In this document: piece by piece, positions 17,214-26,244 of the stretch
How the letters are laid out: each line of letters begins with the position of its first letter
How positions within the stretch are numbered: the stretch's first letter is position 1
DNA from: Streptomyces candidus
GTDB taxonomy: Bacteria; Actinomycetota; Actinomycetes; Streptomycetales; Streptomycetaceae
Reading direction: 5' to 3'
DNA length: 64,000 nucleotides
Assembly: GCF_014207445.1 (NCBI RefSeq)
Contig: NZ_JACHEM010000002.1
Span: 124,001-188,000, forward strand
Translations under genes and position numbers: made by a program
Notes under the pieces: generated by a model
Told to the model about the DNA's origin: nothing
Seen by the model: the letters and a program-made list of their open reading frames with translations, nothing else
The model's database searches: none

Positions 17214-18530
17214 TCAGTCCCCCAGCACGCGCCGCAGGTAGTCGTTGCCGAACAGGCGGTCCGGGTCGAGGCGGTCGCGTACCGCGGTGAACTCCGCGAA
17301 GCGGGGGTACGCGGCCGCCAGGTACTCGGCGTCGCGGGTGTGCATCTTGCCCCAGTGCGGCCGGCCGCCGTGCGCGGTCATGATCCGCTCGACGGCGGAG
17401 AAGTAGCCGCGGTACGGAGCGCCCTTGTACATGTGGACCGCGAGGTACGACGTCTCCCGGCCGGACGCGGTCGACAGCGGGATGTCGTCGGCGGGCGCGG
17501 TGCGCACCTCCACCGGAAAGCTGATCTTCAGCGGCGACCGCTCGATCATCGCCCGTACCTCGCGCAGCGCCGCGACGGTGGCCTCGCGGGGGATCGCGTA
17601 CTCCATCTCCACGAAGCGCACCCGGCGCGGGCTCGTGTAGACCTTGTACGGGATGTCGGTGTAGGTGCGCGCGGACAGGGCGCGGCTGGAGACCTTCGCG
17701 ATCGCGGGGACGGTGCGCGGGACGGCCCGGCCCAGCGAACAGACAAGCTGGAAGAGGCCGTTGGACATGAACTCGTCCTCGATCCAGCCCGCGACCCTCC
17801 CGGGCGGGGCGGCGGGGCCCAGGCTGCGGTTGTTCCGCTTGGTGTTGCAGTTGCCGGTGTGCGGGAACCAGTAGAACTCGAAGTGCTCGTTCTCGGCCAC
17901 GAGGGCGCCGAACTCGTCGGTGACCCGGTCGAAGCCCATCGGCTCCTCGCGGGCGGTCAGGAAGAAGACCGGTTCCACGGCGAAGGTGAGCGCGGTGATG
18001 ACGCCGAGCGCGCCGAGGCCGACCCGGGCGGCCGCGAAGACGTCCTGGTTCTCCTTCGGGGAGCAGGTCAGGATCCGGCCGTCGGCGGTGATCAGCTCAA
18101 GTGCCACGATCTGGGCGGCCAGTGAGGCCGAGGTGCGGCCGGTGCCGTGGGTGCCGGTGCTGGTGGCGCCCGCGACCGTCTGCTCCATGATGTCGCCCAT
18201 GTTGGTGAGCGACAGGCCCTCACGAGCCAGCGCCACATTCAGGCGCTTGAGCGGAGTGCCCGCTTCCACGGTGACGGTGCCCGCCTCGCGGTCGATGTCC
18301 CGGATGCCGGTGAGGAGGTCGGGGCGGACGTGCACGCCGTCCGTGGCGGCGACGGCGGTGAAGGAGTGGCCCGTGCCCACCGGCTTGACTCTCAGCCCGT
18401 CGGCCGCGGCCCTCCGTACGGTCTCCGCGAGTTCCTCGACGGACGAGGGGGTCACCGCGCGCGCCGGGCGGGCGGTGACGGTGCCCGCCCAGTTATGCCA
18501 CGCGCTGCTCGTCTTCGTGGTGTCGCTCAT
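17214..18530 (-). CDS. FAD-linked oxidoreductase, D-arabinono-1,4-lactone oxidase family
   Basis: A 438-aa flavoprotein. The N-terminal FAD-binding PCMH domain (about 15-180) carries VKPVGTGHSF, whose His is the usual covalent FAD site, and the QTVAGATSTGTHGTG loop. The C-terminal ALO domain ends with GGRPHWGKMH and LDPDRLFGNDYLRRVLG. Members oxidise aldonolactones or sugar alcohols to enediols with O2; the actual substrate is unknown. The ATG at 18530 lies inside the last codons of the upstream MFS gene (38-nt overlap), with GGAGGG in front, so the two are co-translated and may form an oxidase/exporter pair. Confidence 0.87.
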   Translation of the reverse strand: MSDTTKTSSAWHNWAGTVTARPARAVTPSSVEELAETVRRAAADGLRVKPVGTGHSFTAVAATDGVHVRPDLLTGIRDIDREAGTVTVEAGTPLKRLNVALAREGLSLTNMGDIMEQTVAGATSTGTHGTGRTSASLAAQIVALELITADGRILTCSPKENQDVFAAARVGLGALGVITALTFAVEPVFFLTAREEPMGFDRVTDEFGALVAENEHFEFYWFPHTGNCNTKRNNRSLGPAAPPGRVAGWIEDEFMSNGLFQLVCSLGRAVPRTVPAIAKVSSRALSARTYTDIPYKVYTSPRRVRFVEMEYAIPREATVAALREVRAMIERSPLKISFPVEVRTAPADDIPLSTASGRETSYLAVHMYKGAPYRGYFSAVERIMTAHGGRPHWGKMHTRDAEYLAAAYPRFAEFTAVRDRLDPDRLFGNDYLRRVLGD

Positions 18531-19740
18531 CGGCGCCGTGCCCTCCCCGAGTCGGTGCCGGCCTGCCCAGCCGGCGGTACCCCAGGAACGCCGTCGCGGC
18601 CGCGACGGCCCCCGACACGACGGGCACCACGTACGCCGCTTCGGCCCCCGTCCCGTCGACCGCCCAGCCCGCGGCGGAGGAACCGATCGAGATCCCGACG
18701 GCGAGACCGGTGCTGGTCCAGGTCATGCCCTCGGTGAGCCTGGTGCGGGGTACGTGCTGTTCGACGAGGGCCATCGTGGTCACCATCGTCGGTGCGACGG
18801 CCAGGCCCGCGACAAAGAGCGCCACGGCCAGGAACGGCAGGTTCCCGGCCAGTTGGAGGGGGATCATACTCACGGCCATCGCACACACCCCCAGCAGCCA
18901 CCGCTTCGTGACCGAGCCCGTGAGGTGCAGCAGCCCGAACACCGCCCCCGCCAGGCATGATCCGAGCGCGTACGCCGCCAGGACCAGACTCGCCATCGCC
19001 TTGTGGCCCTGCTCCTCCGCGAACGCCACGGTGACCACGTCGACGGATCCGAAGACCGCGCCGGTGGCGACGAAGGTGGCCACCAGCACCTGCAGGCCCC
19101 GGGACTTCAGCGCCGAGCCGCCCCCACCGCCCGGGTCGCGCGGATGCGGAACGGGCTCCGTGGCGCGCTGAGCGGTCAGCCAGAAGACGCCGACCAGCAG
19201 GAAGACGCCCGCGACCAGGGGGCCCGCCTCCGGGAACCAGGCGGTGGACAGGCCGATCGAGACGATGGGGCCGAAGATGAAACAGATCTCGTCAACGATC
19301 GACTCCCAGGAGTACGCCGTGTGCAGCTCGCGCGGCGAGCCCCGGTGGAGCGCCGCCCAGCGCGCCCGGACCATCGACCCGACGCTGGGCACCGTGCCCG
19401 CGCCCGCGGCGAACACGAACAGCGTCCAGTCGGGCGCGCCCTGCTGGGCGCAGACCAGGAGTCCGGCGACCGCGACGACGGCGATCAGCGTCGCCGGGCG
19501 CAGCACCCGGCTCTGCCCGTGCCGGTCGACCAGCCGGGAGATCTGCGGACCGAAGACGGCGGCCGACATCGCGAGGGTCGCCGCGAGTGCTCCCGCGAGC
19601 CCGTAACGGCCGGTGAGCTGGGAAATCATGGTGACGATGCCGATGCCCATCATGGACAGGGGCATCCGGCCGAGCAGGCCGGCCGCCGAGAAACTCTTCG
19701 TTCCGGGTGCGGTGAAAAGGGTGCGGTAGGGACTGGGCAA
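18493..19740 (-). CDS. Major facilitator superfamily transporter
   Basis: A 415-aa protein with 12 predicted helices and a Gly-rich cytoplasmic loop in the middle (about 205-215, DPGGGGG). The loop after helix 2 carries [14 protein letters not shown], the MFS motif A position. The pattern fits a drug/metabolite exporter of the YcaD/actinobacterial type; the substrate is unknown. The initiation codon is TTG at 19740 (MPSPYRTLF), with GGAG about 11 nt upstream. The gene overlaps the flavin oxidase by 38 nt and is divergent from ferrochelatase. Confidence 0.83.
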   Translation of the reverse strand: MPSPYRTLFTAPGTKSFSAAGLLGRMPLSMMGIGIVTMISQLTGRYGLAGALAATLAMSAAVFGPQISRLVDRHGQSRVLRPATLIAVVAVAGLLVCAQQGAPDWTLFVFAAGAGTVPSVGSMVRARWAALHRGSPRELHTAYSWESIVDEICFIFGPIVSIGLSTAWFPEAGPLVAGVFLLVGVFWLTAQRATEPVPHPRDPGGGGGSALKSRGLQVLVATFVATGAVFGSVDVVTVAFAEEQGHKAMASLVLAAYALGSCLAGAVFGLLHLTGSVTKRWLLGVCAMAVSMIPLQLAGNLPFLAVALFVAGLAVAPTMVTTMALVEQHVPRTRLTEGMTWTSTGLAVGISIGSSAAGWAVDGTGAEAAYVVPVVSGAVAAATAFLGYRRLGRPAPTRGGHGADERHHEDEQRVA

Positions 19741-19910
19741 GGAAGGGCTCCGCCGATCGGGCGCGCGCTGGGGACCGGCGTCACACCACAGGTAAATGGT
19801 CCGTACAGGTTACGTACCGGAACCGTGGAGCGGCACGAGGATTTCCGGCGCGCGCGGACGCGGTACGTGCCGGACGCGGCGTTGTCGGAGGCGGGTGGCA
19901 GGATCGGTAC

Positions 19911-21068
19911 ATGCCTGATCAGCTCGATGCGGTCATCGACACCGCCGCGCCCGACGCCGCTCCGTACGACGCCCTGCTGCTGCTCTCCTTCGGCGGGCCG
20001 GAGGGTCCCGACGACGTGGTCCCGTTCCTTCAGAACGTGACGCGTGGCCGGGGCATCCCGGAGGAACGCCTCAAGGAGGTGGGGCAGCACTACTTCCTCT
20101 TCGACGGCATCAGCCCGATCAACGAGCAGAACCGTCACCTCTTGGACGCCCTCCGCAAGGACTTCGCCGCACACGGGCTGGACTCTCTGCCGGTCTACTG
20201 GGGCAACCGCAACTGGGCCCCCTACCTGACCGACACGCTGCGCGAGATCACCCGCGACGGCCACCGCCGCATCGCCGTCCTGGCGACCAGCGCGTACGCC
20301 TCGTACTCCGGCTGCCGCCAGTACCGCGAGAACCTCGCAGAGTCAATCGCCCTCCTCAAGGAGGAGGGCCTCACTCCGCCGCGCGTGGACAAGCTGCGGC
20401 ACTACTTCAACCACCCCGGTTTCGTCGGCCCCATGGTGGACGGCGTCCTGAAGTCCCTGGCGGAGCTGCCGGACGAGGTGCGTGCGGGCGCCCATCTCGC
20501 CTTCACCACGCACTCCATCCCGACCGCCGCCGCCGACACCTCCGGCCCGGTCGAGGCGCACGGGGAGGGAGGGGCGTACGTCGCCCAGCACCTGGACGTC
20601 GCCCGGCTGATCGCCGACGCCGTGCGGGAGGCGACGGGCGTCGCCGACCGTCCCTGGCAGCTCGTATACCAGTCGCGCTCCGGCGCCCCGCACATCCCGT
20701 GGCTGGAACCCGACATCTGCGACCACCTGGAGGCCCTGCACGGCGAGGGCGCCCCCGCCGTCGTCATGGTCCCCATCGGCTTCGTCTCCGACCACATGGA
20801 GGTCCTCTACGACCTCGACACGGAGGCCTCCGCCAAGGCGGCCGAACTGGGCCTGCCCGTCGCCCGGTCCGCGACCGTCGGCGCGGACCCGCGCTTCGCC
20901 GCGGCCGTGCGGGAACTGCTCGTGGAACGCGCCGCGTCCGAGCGCGGCCGCACGGTACGGCCCTGCGCCCTCGGTGCGCTCGGCCCCAGCCACGACCTGT
21001 GTCCGGTCGGCTGCTGCCCGGCGCGGGCCCCGAAGCCCGCCGCGGGGGCCGACAGCCCGTACGCCTGA
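19911..21068 (+). CDS. cpfC: Coproporphyrin III ferrochelatase
   Basis: A 385-aa HemH/CpfC-family enzyme. In Actinobacteria it inserts Fe2+ into coproporphyrin III in the coproporphyrin-dependent haem pathway. Visible landmarks are [18 protein letters not shown] at the start, [11 protein letters not shown], the metal-site His in FTTHSIP, and [17 protein letters not shown] with the conserved Glu. Cysteines of the actinobacterial [2Fe-2S] site are present: one in SGCRQY and three in the tail ([19 protein letters not shown]). A 20-residue Ala-rich extension follows. ATG at 19911. It is followed 70 nt later by suhB on the same strand. Confidence 0.95.
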   Translation: MPDQLDAVIDTAAPDAAPYDALLLLSFGGPEGPDDVVPFLQNVTRGRGIPEERLKEVGQHYFLFDGISPINEQNRHLLDALRKDFAAHGLDSLPVYWGNRNWAPYLTDTLREITRDGHRRIAVLATSAYASYSGCRQYRENLAESIALLKEEGLTPPRVDKLRHYFNHPGFVGPMVDGVLKSLAELPDEVRAGAHLAFTTHSIPTAAADTSGPVEAHGEGGAYVAQHLDVARLIADAVREATGVADRPWQLVYQSRSGAPHIPWLEPDICDHLEALHGEGAPAVVMVPIGFVSDHMEVLYDLDTEASAKAAELGLPVARSATVGADPRFAAAVRELLVERAASERGRTVRPCALGALGPSHDLCPVGCCPARAPKPAAGADSPYA

Positions 21069-21138
21069 CCGCTGCCCTCCGGTACGGACGACCCGTACGC
21101 CCCTTTCGTCCGCACACCTCCGTACGCCTGGGAGAACC

Positions 21139-21954
21139 ATGACCGACCCTCTCCGGACCGAACTGCTCGCCGTCGCCCTGGAAGCCGCCCGCCGGGCCGG
21201 TGAGCTGCTGCGCGACGGCCGCCCCGACGACCTCGCGGTGGCCGCCACCAAGTCCAGCTCCGTCGACGTCGTCACCGAGATGGATCTCGCCGCCGAGAAG
21301 CTGATCACCGGTTTCCTCGCCGCGAAGCGCCCGGCCGACGGCGTGCTCGGCGAGGAGGGCGCGTCCACCGAGGGCAGCAGCGGCGTCCGCTGGGTCGTCG
21401 ACCCGCTCGACGGCACCGTCAACTACCTGTACGGGCTGCCCACCTGGGCCGTCTCCATCGCCGCCGAGTACCGGGGGGAGACCCTCGTCGGCGTGGTGGA
21501 GGCCCCGATGCGCCGCGAGACCTACCGCGCCGTGCGGGGCGGCGGGGCGTACTGCGACGGCCCCTCGGGGGCCTGCCGCACCCTGGCGGCCCGCCCAGCT
21601 CCGTCGCTGGAGCGGGCCCTCATCGGCACCGGCTTCGGTTACCTGACCGAGCGGCGCAGGCGGCAGGCCGACATCGCGGCACGGCTCATCCCCGGCTTCC
21701 GCGACATCCGGCGCGGCGGCTCCGCGGCGATCGACCTGTGCGACGTCGCCGCCGGACGGCTGGACGGCTACTACGAGCGGGGCCTCAACCCGTGGGACTA
21801 CGCGGCCGGGGACCTGATCGCCCGCGAGGCCGGCGCGCTGACCGGCGGCCGACCCGGCGAACGGGCCTCCGGCGAACTCACCGTCGCCGCCCCTCCGGGC
21901 GTCTTCGAGCCGCTCCAGGGGCTCCTGGACGAGCTGGGCGCCTGGCACGACTGA
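21139..21954 (+). CDS. suhB: Inositol-1-monophosphatase family protein
   Basis: A 271-aa Mg2+-dependent phosphatase of the IMPase superfamily. Metal-binding motifs are LGEEGAS (the conserved Glu pair), WVVDPLDGTVNYLYG (DPxDGT) and GLNPWDYAAGDLIAREAGA (WDxAAG). Likely substrates are inositol-1-phosphate or related sugar phosphates, feeding inositol for phosphoinositides and mycothiol. ATG at 21139 follows GGGAG. A SuhB homologue holds the comparable place near sigA/dut in M. tuberculosis, supporting the assignment. A strong terminator follows. Confidence 0.9.
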   Translation: MTDPLRTELLAVALEAARRAGELLRDGRPDDLAVAATKSSSVDVVTEMDLAAEKLITGFLAAKRPADGVLGEEGASTEGSSGVRWVVDPLDGTVNYLYGLPTWAVSIAAEYRGETLVGVVEAPMRRETYRAVRGGGAYCDGPSGACRTLAARPAPSLERALIGTGFGYLTERRRRQADIAARLIPGFRDIRRGGSAAIDLCDVAAGRLDGYYERGLNPWDYAAGDLIAREAGALTGGRPGERASGELTVAAPPGVFEPLQGLLDELGAWHD

Positions 21955-22012
21955 GGCGCCGGGCGCTTCGGGGAACGGCGGGCGCCGCGTCCGAGGGGTC
22001 CGCGGCACGGCG

Positions 22013-22047
22013 GAGGGCCCGGTTCCGCAGTGCGGAACCGGGCCCTC
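22013..22047. terminator. Terminator hairpin after suhB
   Basis: GAGGGCCCGGTTCCGCA pairs with TGCGGAACCGGGCCCTC (perfect arms around a single base, so in practice a 14-bp stem with loop GCAGTGC). It lies between convergent suhB and the 59-aa gene. Confidence 0.88.
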
Positions 22048-22069
22048 TCGTGTCTGGTGACGGGCCGGG

Positions 22070-22249
22070 TCAGGCGGCGGCGGCCGCAGTGTCGATCCGT
22101 ACGCCGTGCTCGGCGGCGATCCGGTGCAGGTCGTTGAGCTCTTCCTGCTCGACGTCCACGAGGAAGTCGTCGCCCGCCTCACGCGCCCGGGTCAGGTCCG
22201 ACTGGGCATCCTTTATGCGGCTCAGGAGACTGGTGGTGAAAGCGTCCAT
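22070..22249 (-). CDS. Small conserved hypothetical protein
   Basis: A 59-aa soluble, highly charged helical protein: MDAFTTSLLSRIKDAQSDLT, then REAGDDFLVDVEQEELNDLH, then a helix ending IDTAAAAA. The ATG at 22249 sits 6 nt after GGGGG; a longer version from 22279 (MPPTHDEGAH) is possible but lacks a ribosome site. Heptad-like Leu/Ile spacing suggests a two-helix hairpin. No family function is known to me. Confidence 0.7.
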   Translation of the reverse strand: MDAFTTSLLSRIKDAQSDLTRAREAGDDFLVDVEQEELNDLHRIAAEHGVRIDTAAAAA

Positions 22250-22588
22250 GTGCGCCCCCTCGTCATGGGTCGGTGGCACGGGGGTGTGCCGGGGGTGGTC
22301 CGATCACGCATACATCCCCTGTGCACGCACTCCCTCTGGGGGACAGAGCGGGCGGTGGCGTGCCACATACAGGGCGTGATCGCGGGTGTTCTGTCGTCCT
22401 CCCCGCGCCGCCCCCGGGGGAAACCTCAACTTCCCGGCGAATCATGGAAGTCGCGCGGACGCCGCCCGTCCGCAGAACCGCCCCCAGAGCCCTCACAGGC
22501 CGCCTTACAGCCGGTTTACTGCTGAAACGGGCAGGATGGAGGCCCACGAACACTCCGCCCCCCACGGGCACCACAGGAAGGAACCGAC
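22250..22588. other. Intergenic region upstream of cutR
   Basis: 339 nt between the divergent 59-aa gene and cutR. It contains a small inverted repeat GTGGC-GT-GCCAC (22355-22366). The ~60 nt before cutR are less GC-rich (around CTTACAGCCGGTTTACTG) and probably hold its promoter. No gene is seen. Confidence 0.6.
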
Positions 22589-23242
22589 GTGCGCGTACTC
22601 GTCGTCGAGGACGAGCAGCTGCTCGCCGATGCGGTGGCCACCGGACTGCGCCGGGAGGCCATGGCCGTCGACGTCGTGTACGACGGCGCCGCCGCCCTGG
22701 AACGCATCGGTGTCAACGACTACGACGTGGTCGTCCTCGACCGGGACCTCCCGCTCGTGCACGGCGACGACGTCTGCCGCAAGATCGTCGAGCTGGGCAT
22801 GCCCACCCGCGTCCTGATGCTCACCGCCTCCGGCGACGTCAGCGACCGCGTGGAGGGCCTGGAGATCGGGGCGGACGACTACCTGCCCAAGCCCTTCGCC
22901 TTCACCGAGCTGACGGCCCGCGTGCGCGCCCTGGGGCGCCGTACGACGGTCGCCCTGCCTCCCGTACTGGAGCGCTCCGGCATCAAGCTCGACCCCAACC
23001 GGCGCGAGGTGTTCCGGGACGGCCGGGAGATCCAGCTGGCCCCCAAGGAGTTCGCGGTCCTCGAAGTGCTGATGCGCAGCGAGGGCGCCGTGGTCTCCGC
23101 CGAGCAGCTCCTGGAGAAGGCGTGGGACGAGAACACCGACCCCTTCACCAACGTCGTACGGGTCACCGTGATGACCCTGCGCCGCAAGCTGGGCGAGCCT
23201 CCGGTGATCGTCACGGTGCCCGGCTCCGGCTACCGGATCTGA
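22589..23242 (+). CDS. cutR: CutR, OmpR-family response regulator
   Basis: A 217-aa two-domain regulator, the exact length of S. lividans/S. coelicolor CutR. The receiver domain (1-~118) carries the acidic pair in VVEDEQ, the phosphoacceptor Asp in VVVLDRDLP, Thr in LMLTASGD and Lys in YLPKPFAF. The winged-helix domain (about 125-217) has QLAPKEFAVLEVLM and VVRVTVMTLRRKLG, and ends VPGSGYRI. CutRS is known from Streptomyces as a repressor of antibiotic production and is linked to envelope/secretion stress. A GGAAGG site precedes the GTG start. cutS follows 7 nt downstream. Confidence 0.95.
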   Translation: MRVLVVEDEQLLADAVATGLRREAMAVDVVYDGAAALERIGVNDYDVVVLDRDLPLVHGDDVCRKIVELGMPTRVLMLTASGDVSDRVEGLEIGADDYLPKPFAFTELTARVRALGRRTTVALPPVLERSGIKLDPNRREVFRDGREIQLAPKEFAVLEVLMRSEGAVVSAEQLLEKAWDENTDPFTNVVRVTVMTLRRKLGEPPVIVTVPGSGYRI

Positions 23243-23249
23243 GGCCGAG

Positions 23250-24503
23250 GTGACGAGCACGCCCGCCCCACCGGAGACCCCGCCCAAGCCCACCTGGGAC
23301 CCCCGCCAGACCGAGGTCGCCTTCCCGTGGATCCGCTCCACGATCCGGATACGCCTCACGCTGCTGTACGGCGGCATGTTCCTGATCGCGGGCATCCTGC
23401 TGCTGTCGATCATCTATCTGCTGACCGCGCAGGCGCTCCGCGACGGTACCCAGCAGCCGGACTTCCAGGTGATCGGCTCGGCTGGCAGCCAGGTCCAGTT
23501 GGCCAGTGAAGCCTGTCCCGACCTGGTGAACGCACGCGATAACAACGAGCTGAACGCGGTCCTGCGGGACTGTCTCGGCAGCACCCGCCAGCACGCCCTC
23601 AACGACCTGCTCAACCGGTCCCTGCTGGCGCTGGTCGGCCTCAGCGTCATCGCGTTCGCCTTCGGGTACGCGATGGCGGGACGCGTCCTGTCGCCACTCG
23701 GCAAGATCACCCGGACCGCCCGGCGGGTGGCCGGCACCGATCTGTCCCGGCGGATCGAGATGGACGGCCCGGACGACGAGCTGAAGGAACTCGCCGACAC
23801 CTTCGACGACATGCTGGACCGGCTGGAGCGCGCCTTCACCGCCCAGCAGCGCTTCGTCGCCAACGCCTCCCACGAGCTCCGTACGCCGCTGGCCATCAAC
23901 CGGACCCTGCTGGAGGTCCACCTCTCCGACCCCGGCGCGCCGGTGGAGCTCCAGCAGCTCGGCAAGACGCTGCTGGCCACCAACGAGCGCAGCGAACAGC
24001 TGGTGGAGGGGCTGCTGCTGCTCGCCCGCAGCGACAACCAGATCGTCGAGCGCAAGCCGGTGGACCTGGCCGAGGTCGCCACCCGCGCCCTCGACCAGGC
24101 CCGCGGCGAGGCGCAGGACAAGGGGGTGGAGCTGCGCGGGGAGCAGAAGCCGGCAGTGGTCCAGGGCAACGGCGTCCTGCTGGAGCGGATCGCGCTGAAC
24201 CTCGTTCAGAACGCGGTGCGCTACAACGTGGCGGAGACTGGGTGGGTCGAGGTGACGACGGACGTCCAGCACGGACAAGCCGTGCTGGTGGTGTCGAACA
24301 CGGGTCCAGTGGTTCCCGCGTACGAGATCGACAACCTCTTCGAGCCGTTCCGGCGGCTGCGTACGGAGCGGACGGGCAGCGACAAGGGCGTCGGCCTGGG
24401 GCTGTCCATCGCGCGCAGCGTCACGAGGGCCCACGGAGGCCGTATCATCGCGGAGCCTCGCGAGGGCGGTGGCCTCGTCATGCGTGTCACGCTTCCGGTG
24501 TGA
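23250..24503 (+). CDS. cutS: CutS, sensor histidine kinase
   Basis: A 417-aa membrane sensor. Transmembrane helices lie at about 36-60 and 124-145. The extracellular loop between them is short (~63 residues) and holds exactly two cysteines, Cys89 and Cys108, which could form a redox-sensitive disulfide. A HAMP linker follows, then the H-box NASHELRTPL with His208, and an ATPase domain with NLVQNAVRYN (N box) and DKGVGLGLSIARSV (G box). GTG start at 23250 after GAGG, 7 nt downstream of cutR, so the pair is an operon. It phosphorylates CutR. Confidence 0.94.
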   Translation: MTSTPAPPETPPKPTWDPRQTEVAFPWIRSTIRIRLTLLYGGMFLIAGILLLSIIYLLTAQALRDGTQQPDFQVIGSAGSQVQLASEACPDLVNARDNNELNAVLRDCLGSTRQHALNDLLNRSLLALVGLSVIAFAFGYAMAGRVLSPLGKITRTARRVAGTDLSRRIEMDGPDDELKELADTFDDMLDRLERAFTAQQRFVANASHELRTPLAINRTLLEVHLSDPGAPVELQQLGKTLLATNERSEQLVEGLLLLARSDNQIVERKPVDLAEVATRALDQARGEAQDKGVELRGEQKPAVVQGNGVLLERIALNLVQNAVRYNVAETGWVEVTTDVQHGQAVLVVSNTGPVVPAYEIDNLFEPFRRLRTERTGSDKGVGLGLSIARSVTRAHGGRIIAEPREGGGLVMRVTLPV

Positions 24504-24594
24504 CAGGCGGCCGGGGCCCGGATCGAGCAGATCCGAGCCGCCGATGCGTTCGCTTTAAGCGGAATCCCCGGGACGGAAACCCGGTGACTCCGTG

Positions 24595-24608
24595 TGTGAT
24601 CGATCACA
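24595..24608. promoter_or_regulatory. Perfect 14-bp palindrome, candidate operator
   Basis: TGTGATCGATCACA is fully self-complementary. The TGTGA/TCACA half-sites resemble Crp-type sites, but the spacing is 4 nt rather than the usual 6. It lies about 90 nt after cutS and 307 nt before the DUF4193 gene. The binding protein is unknown. Confidence 0.5.
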
Positions 24609-24636
24609 GGTCGCACTTTCCGGCCACCTACTCTCC

Positions 24637-24695
24637 GTGATCAAGGCCCCCCCGGAAAACCGGGAAAAGTCCTGGTTTCCAGGGGGTGCGATCAC
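24637..24695. other. Long imperfect inverted repeat, possible structured RNA or operator
   Basis: GTGATC (24637-24642) pairs with GATCAC (24690-24695). Inside, CCCCC and GGAAAACC face GGTTTCC and GGGGG with mismatches, giving a long interrupted stem. It could be the cutS terminator or a leader structure. No known riboswitch class was recognised. Confidence 0.45.
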
Positions 24696-24734
24696 GGGAA
24701 GTACACGAGGTGGCGCGCGGGCAGTGCGACATTC

Positions 24735-24750
24735 GGACCGTGTACGGTCC
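24735..24750. promoter_or_regulatory. Palindrome upstream of the DUF4193 gene
   Basis: GGACCGT-GT-ACGGTCC: perfect 7-bp arms, extending outward to 11 bp with two mismatches (ATTC on the left, CGAT on the right). It is 165 nt before the DUF4193 start and fits a dimer-binding site. Confidence 0.45.
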
Positions 24751-24914
24751 CGATCGCCATCCCGGACGAGCACTCCCCGGAGTGCGTCTGAGGTGTCGAT
24801 TGAGTAACAGACCTTGATGTGAGGCAAAATCTCCGCCTCAGGTCGGGCACAAGTCCGGCCTCTCACGCGTTACTGCGCCTGAGACACCGCAACCACCCAG
24901 AGGGGGAGAGCGAC

Positions 24915-25211
24915 ATGGCCACGGATTACGACACCCCACGCAAGACCGATGACGACCTCAACGAGGACAGCATCGAAGAACTCAAGGCGCGGCGGAACGA
25001 CAAGTCGAACACGACCGTCGACGTCGACGAGTTCGAGCAGGCTGAAGGCCTGGAGCTGCCCGGCGCGGACCTTTCCAACGAAGAACTGTCCGTCCGCGTG
25101 CTGCCCCGTCAGGCCGACGAGTTCACCTGCATGAGCTGCTTCCTGGTCCACCACCGCAGTCAGCTGGCCCGTGAGAAGAACGGCCAGCCGATCTGCCGCG
25201 ACTGCGACTAG
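24915..25211 (+). CDS. DUF4193 zinc-ribbon-like protein
   Basis: A 98-aa acidic cytosolic protein conserved in Actinobacteria. A disordered acidic N-terminus (residues 1-50) is followed by a C-terminal treble-clef-like module with CMSC near residue 73 and CRDC at the end, four cysteines that could bind Zn2+. The M. tuberculosis homologue is Rv2699c in the same neighbourhood. The function is unknown. ATG at 24915 with GGGGGAGAG upstream; the next gene starts 14 nt after the stop. Confidence 0.88.
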   Translation: MATDYDTPRKTDDDLNEDSIEELKARRNDKSNTTVDVDEFEQAEGLELPGADLSNEELSVRVLPRQADEFTCMSCFLVHHRSQLAREKNGQPICRDCD

Positions 25212-25224
25212 GACGGGGTCGGCC

Positions 25225-26181
25225 GTGACTGGCGCGACACCGTTCAGGAAGCGGCCTTTCCGGCGCAAGAAGGCGTCGGAGGCACAACCGGGCGGCAGTG
25301 TCCCGACGGACGCCACGGAGGCGTCCGCCGAGTCCACCGCCCTCGTGCCGTCCTCCCACGGGGAAGTCTCCCGGCGGGAAGACGGCGACTTGAGTGACGC
25401 CGCCGGCGCACATGACGGCGAGCGGGGCCTCGCGGCCCGGCTCGGCGGCACGAAGGGGTCCGTGACCGGGACCCGGCGTCTGGCGGCCCTCAGGCAGGGC
25501 GTCCGGAGGAGTGGCGAGGGCGCGAAAGCGGCGCTCGGCCACCTCACCGACCGGGTCATCGAGAACGCCCCGCGCGTTCCCGTACGGGACCTGGCGACCC
25601 TGCGCAGACAGTTCCCGGGACTGACCGCCGAGCAGCTCGCCGACAAGCTCGTGGCGGGTGCCGCCAACGGCACCTCGACCGTGGGCGCGGGCGTCGGCAT
25701 GGCCGCCATGATGCCGGTACCGCCCGCCATGCCCGCCGAGCTGGCCGCCGAGATCACCGGCGTCGCCGCGATCGAGCTCAAGCTCATCGCGGAGCTGCAC
25801 GAGGTCTACGGACAGCGTCCGCCGGGCAACCTCAAACAGCGCACCGTCGCCTACCTGGGCTCCTGGGCCGAGGAACGCGGCGTCGACCTCACCAAGCCGA
25901 CCACGCTGAACGCCGCCCTGGGCGGCCAGATGAAGCGCGAGCTGCGCCAGCAGATCATGAAGCGCATGGTGCGCAACCTGCCGAACCTGATGCCGTTCAT
26001 GGTGGGGGCGGCGGTGGGAGCGGTGATGAACCGGCGCGACACCAGGAAGATGGCCGAACACATCCGCGAGGACCTGCGCACGAGACAGGTTCCGTGGGAC
26101 GCGTTGCCCGAGCTGCCGCCGCTGGACCACGCAGCCGAGCTCGAAGAGCTGGAGAAGGGCCGCAAGGAACTGGACCCGTAG
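25225..26181 (+). CDS. Conserved hypothetical protein, helical and membrane-associated
   Basis: A 318-aa protein beginning with a very basic segment (TPFRKRPFRRKK), then an acidic disordered stretch to about residue 85, then a helical domain. The domain has Gly/Ala/Pro-rich amphipathic parts: GTSTVGAGVGMAAMMPVPPA, AAEITGVAAIELKLIAELHE and NLMPFMVGAAVGAVMNRRDT. The last resembles the hydrophobic Gly-zipper helix of EcsC-like proteins, but I would not assign that family. GTG at 25225 is chosen because it directly follows the DUF4193 gene in a likely operon. Confidence 0.7.
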   Translation: MTGATPFRKRPFRRKKASEAQPGGSVPTDATEASAESTALVPSSHGEVSRREDGDLSDAAGAHDGERGLAARLGGTKGSVTGTRRLAALRQGVRRSGEGAKAALGHLTDRVIENAPRVPVRDLATLRRQFPGLTAEQLADKLVAGAANGTSTVGAGVGMAAMMPVPPAMPAELAAEITGVAAIELKLIAELHEVYGQRPPGNLKQRTVAYLGSWAEERGVDLTKPTTLNAALGGQMKRELRQQIMKRMVRNLPNLMPFMVGAAVGAVMNRRDTRKMAEHIREDLRTRQVPWDALPELPPLDHAAELEELEKGRKELDP

Positions 26182-26244
26182 AGCGGCCCGCGGACATCCG
26201 CGGGTCAGCAGTCTCCGGTCCCGCCGTGCCCCGCGCACGGTGGG

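Larger units (their letters stand above)
24504..24914. other. Palindrome-rich intergenic region between cutS and the DUF4193 gene
   Basis: 411 nt without a gene, holding four symmetric elements: CGCTTTAAGCG at 24551-24561, TGTGATCGATCACA at 24595-24608, a long imperfect hairpin at 24637-24695 and GGACCGT-GT-ACGGTCC at 24735-24750. Possible promoter hexamers TTGAGT and CAAAAT with about 18 nt spacing lie near 24798-24830. A short GAGGC/GCCTC hairpin lies just before the ribosome site. Confidence 0.65.
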
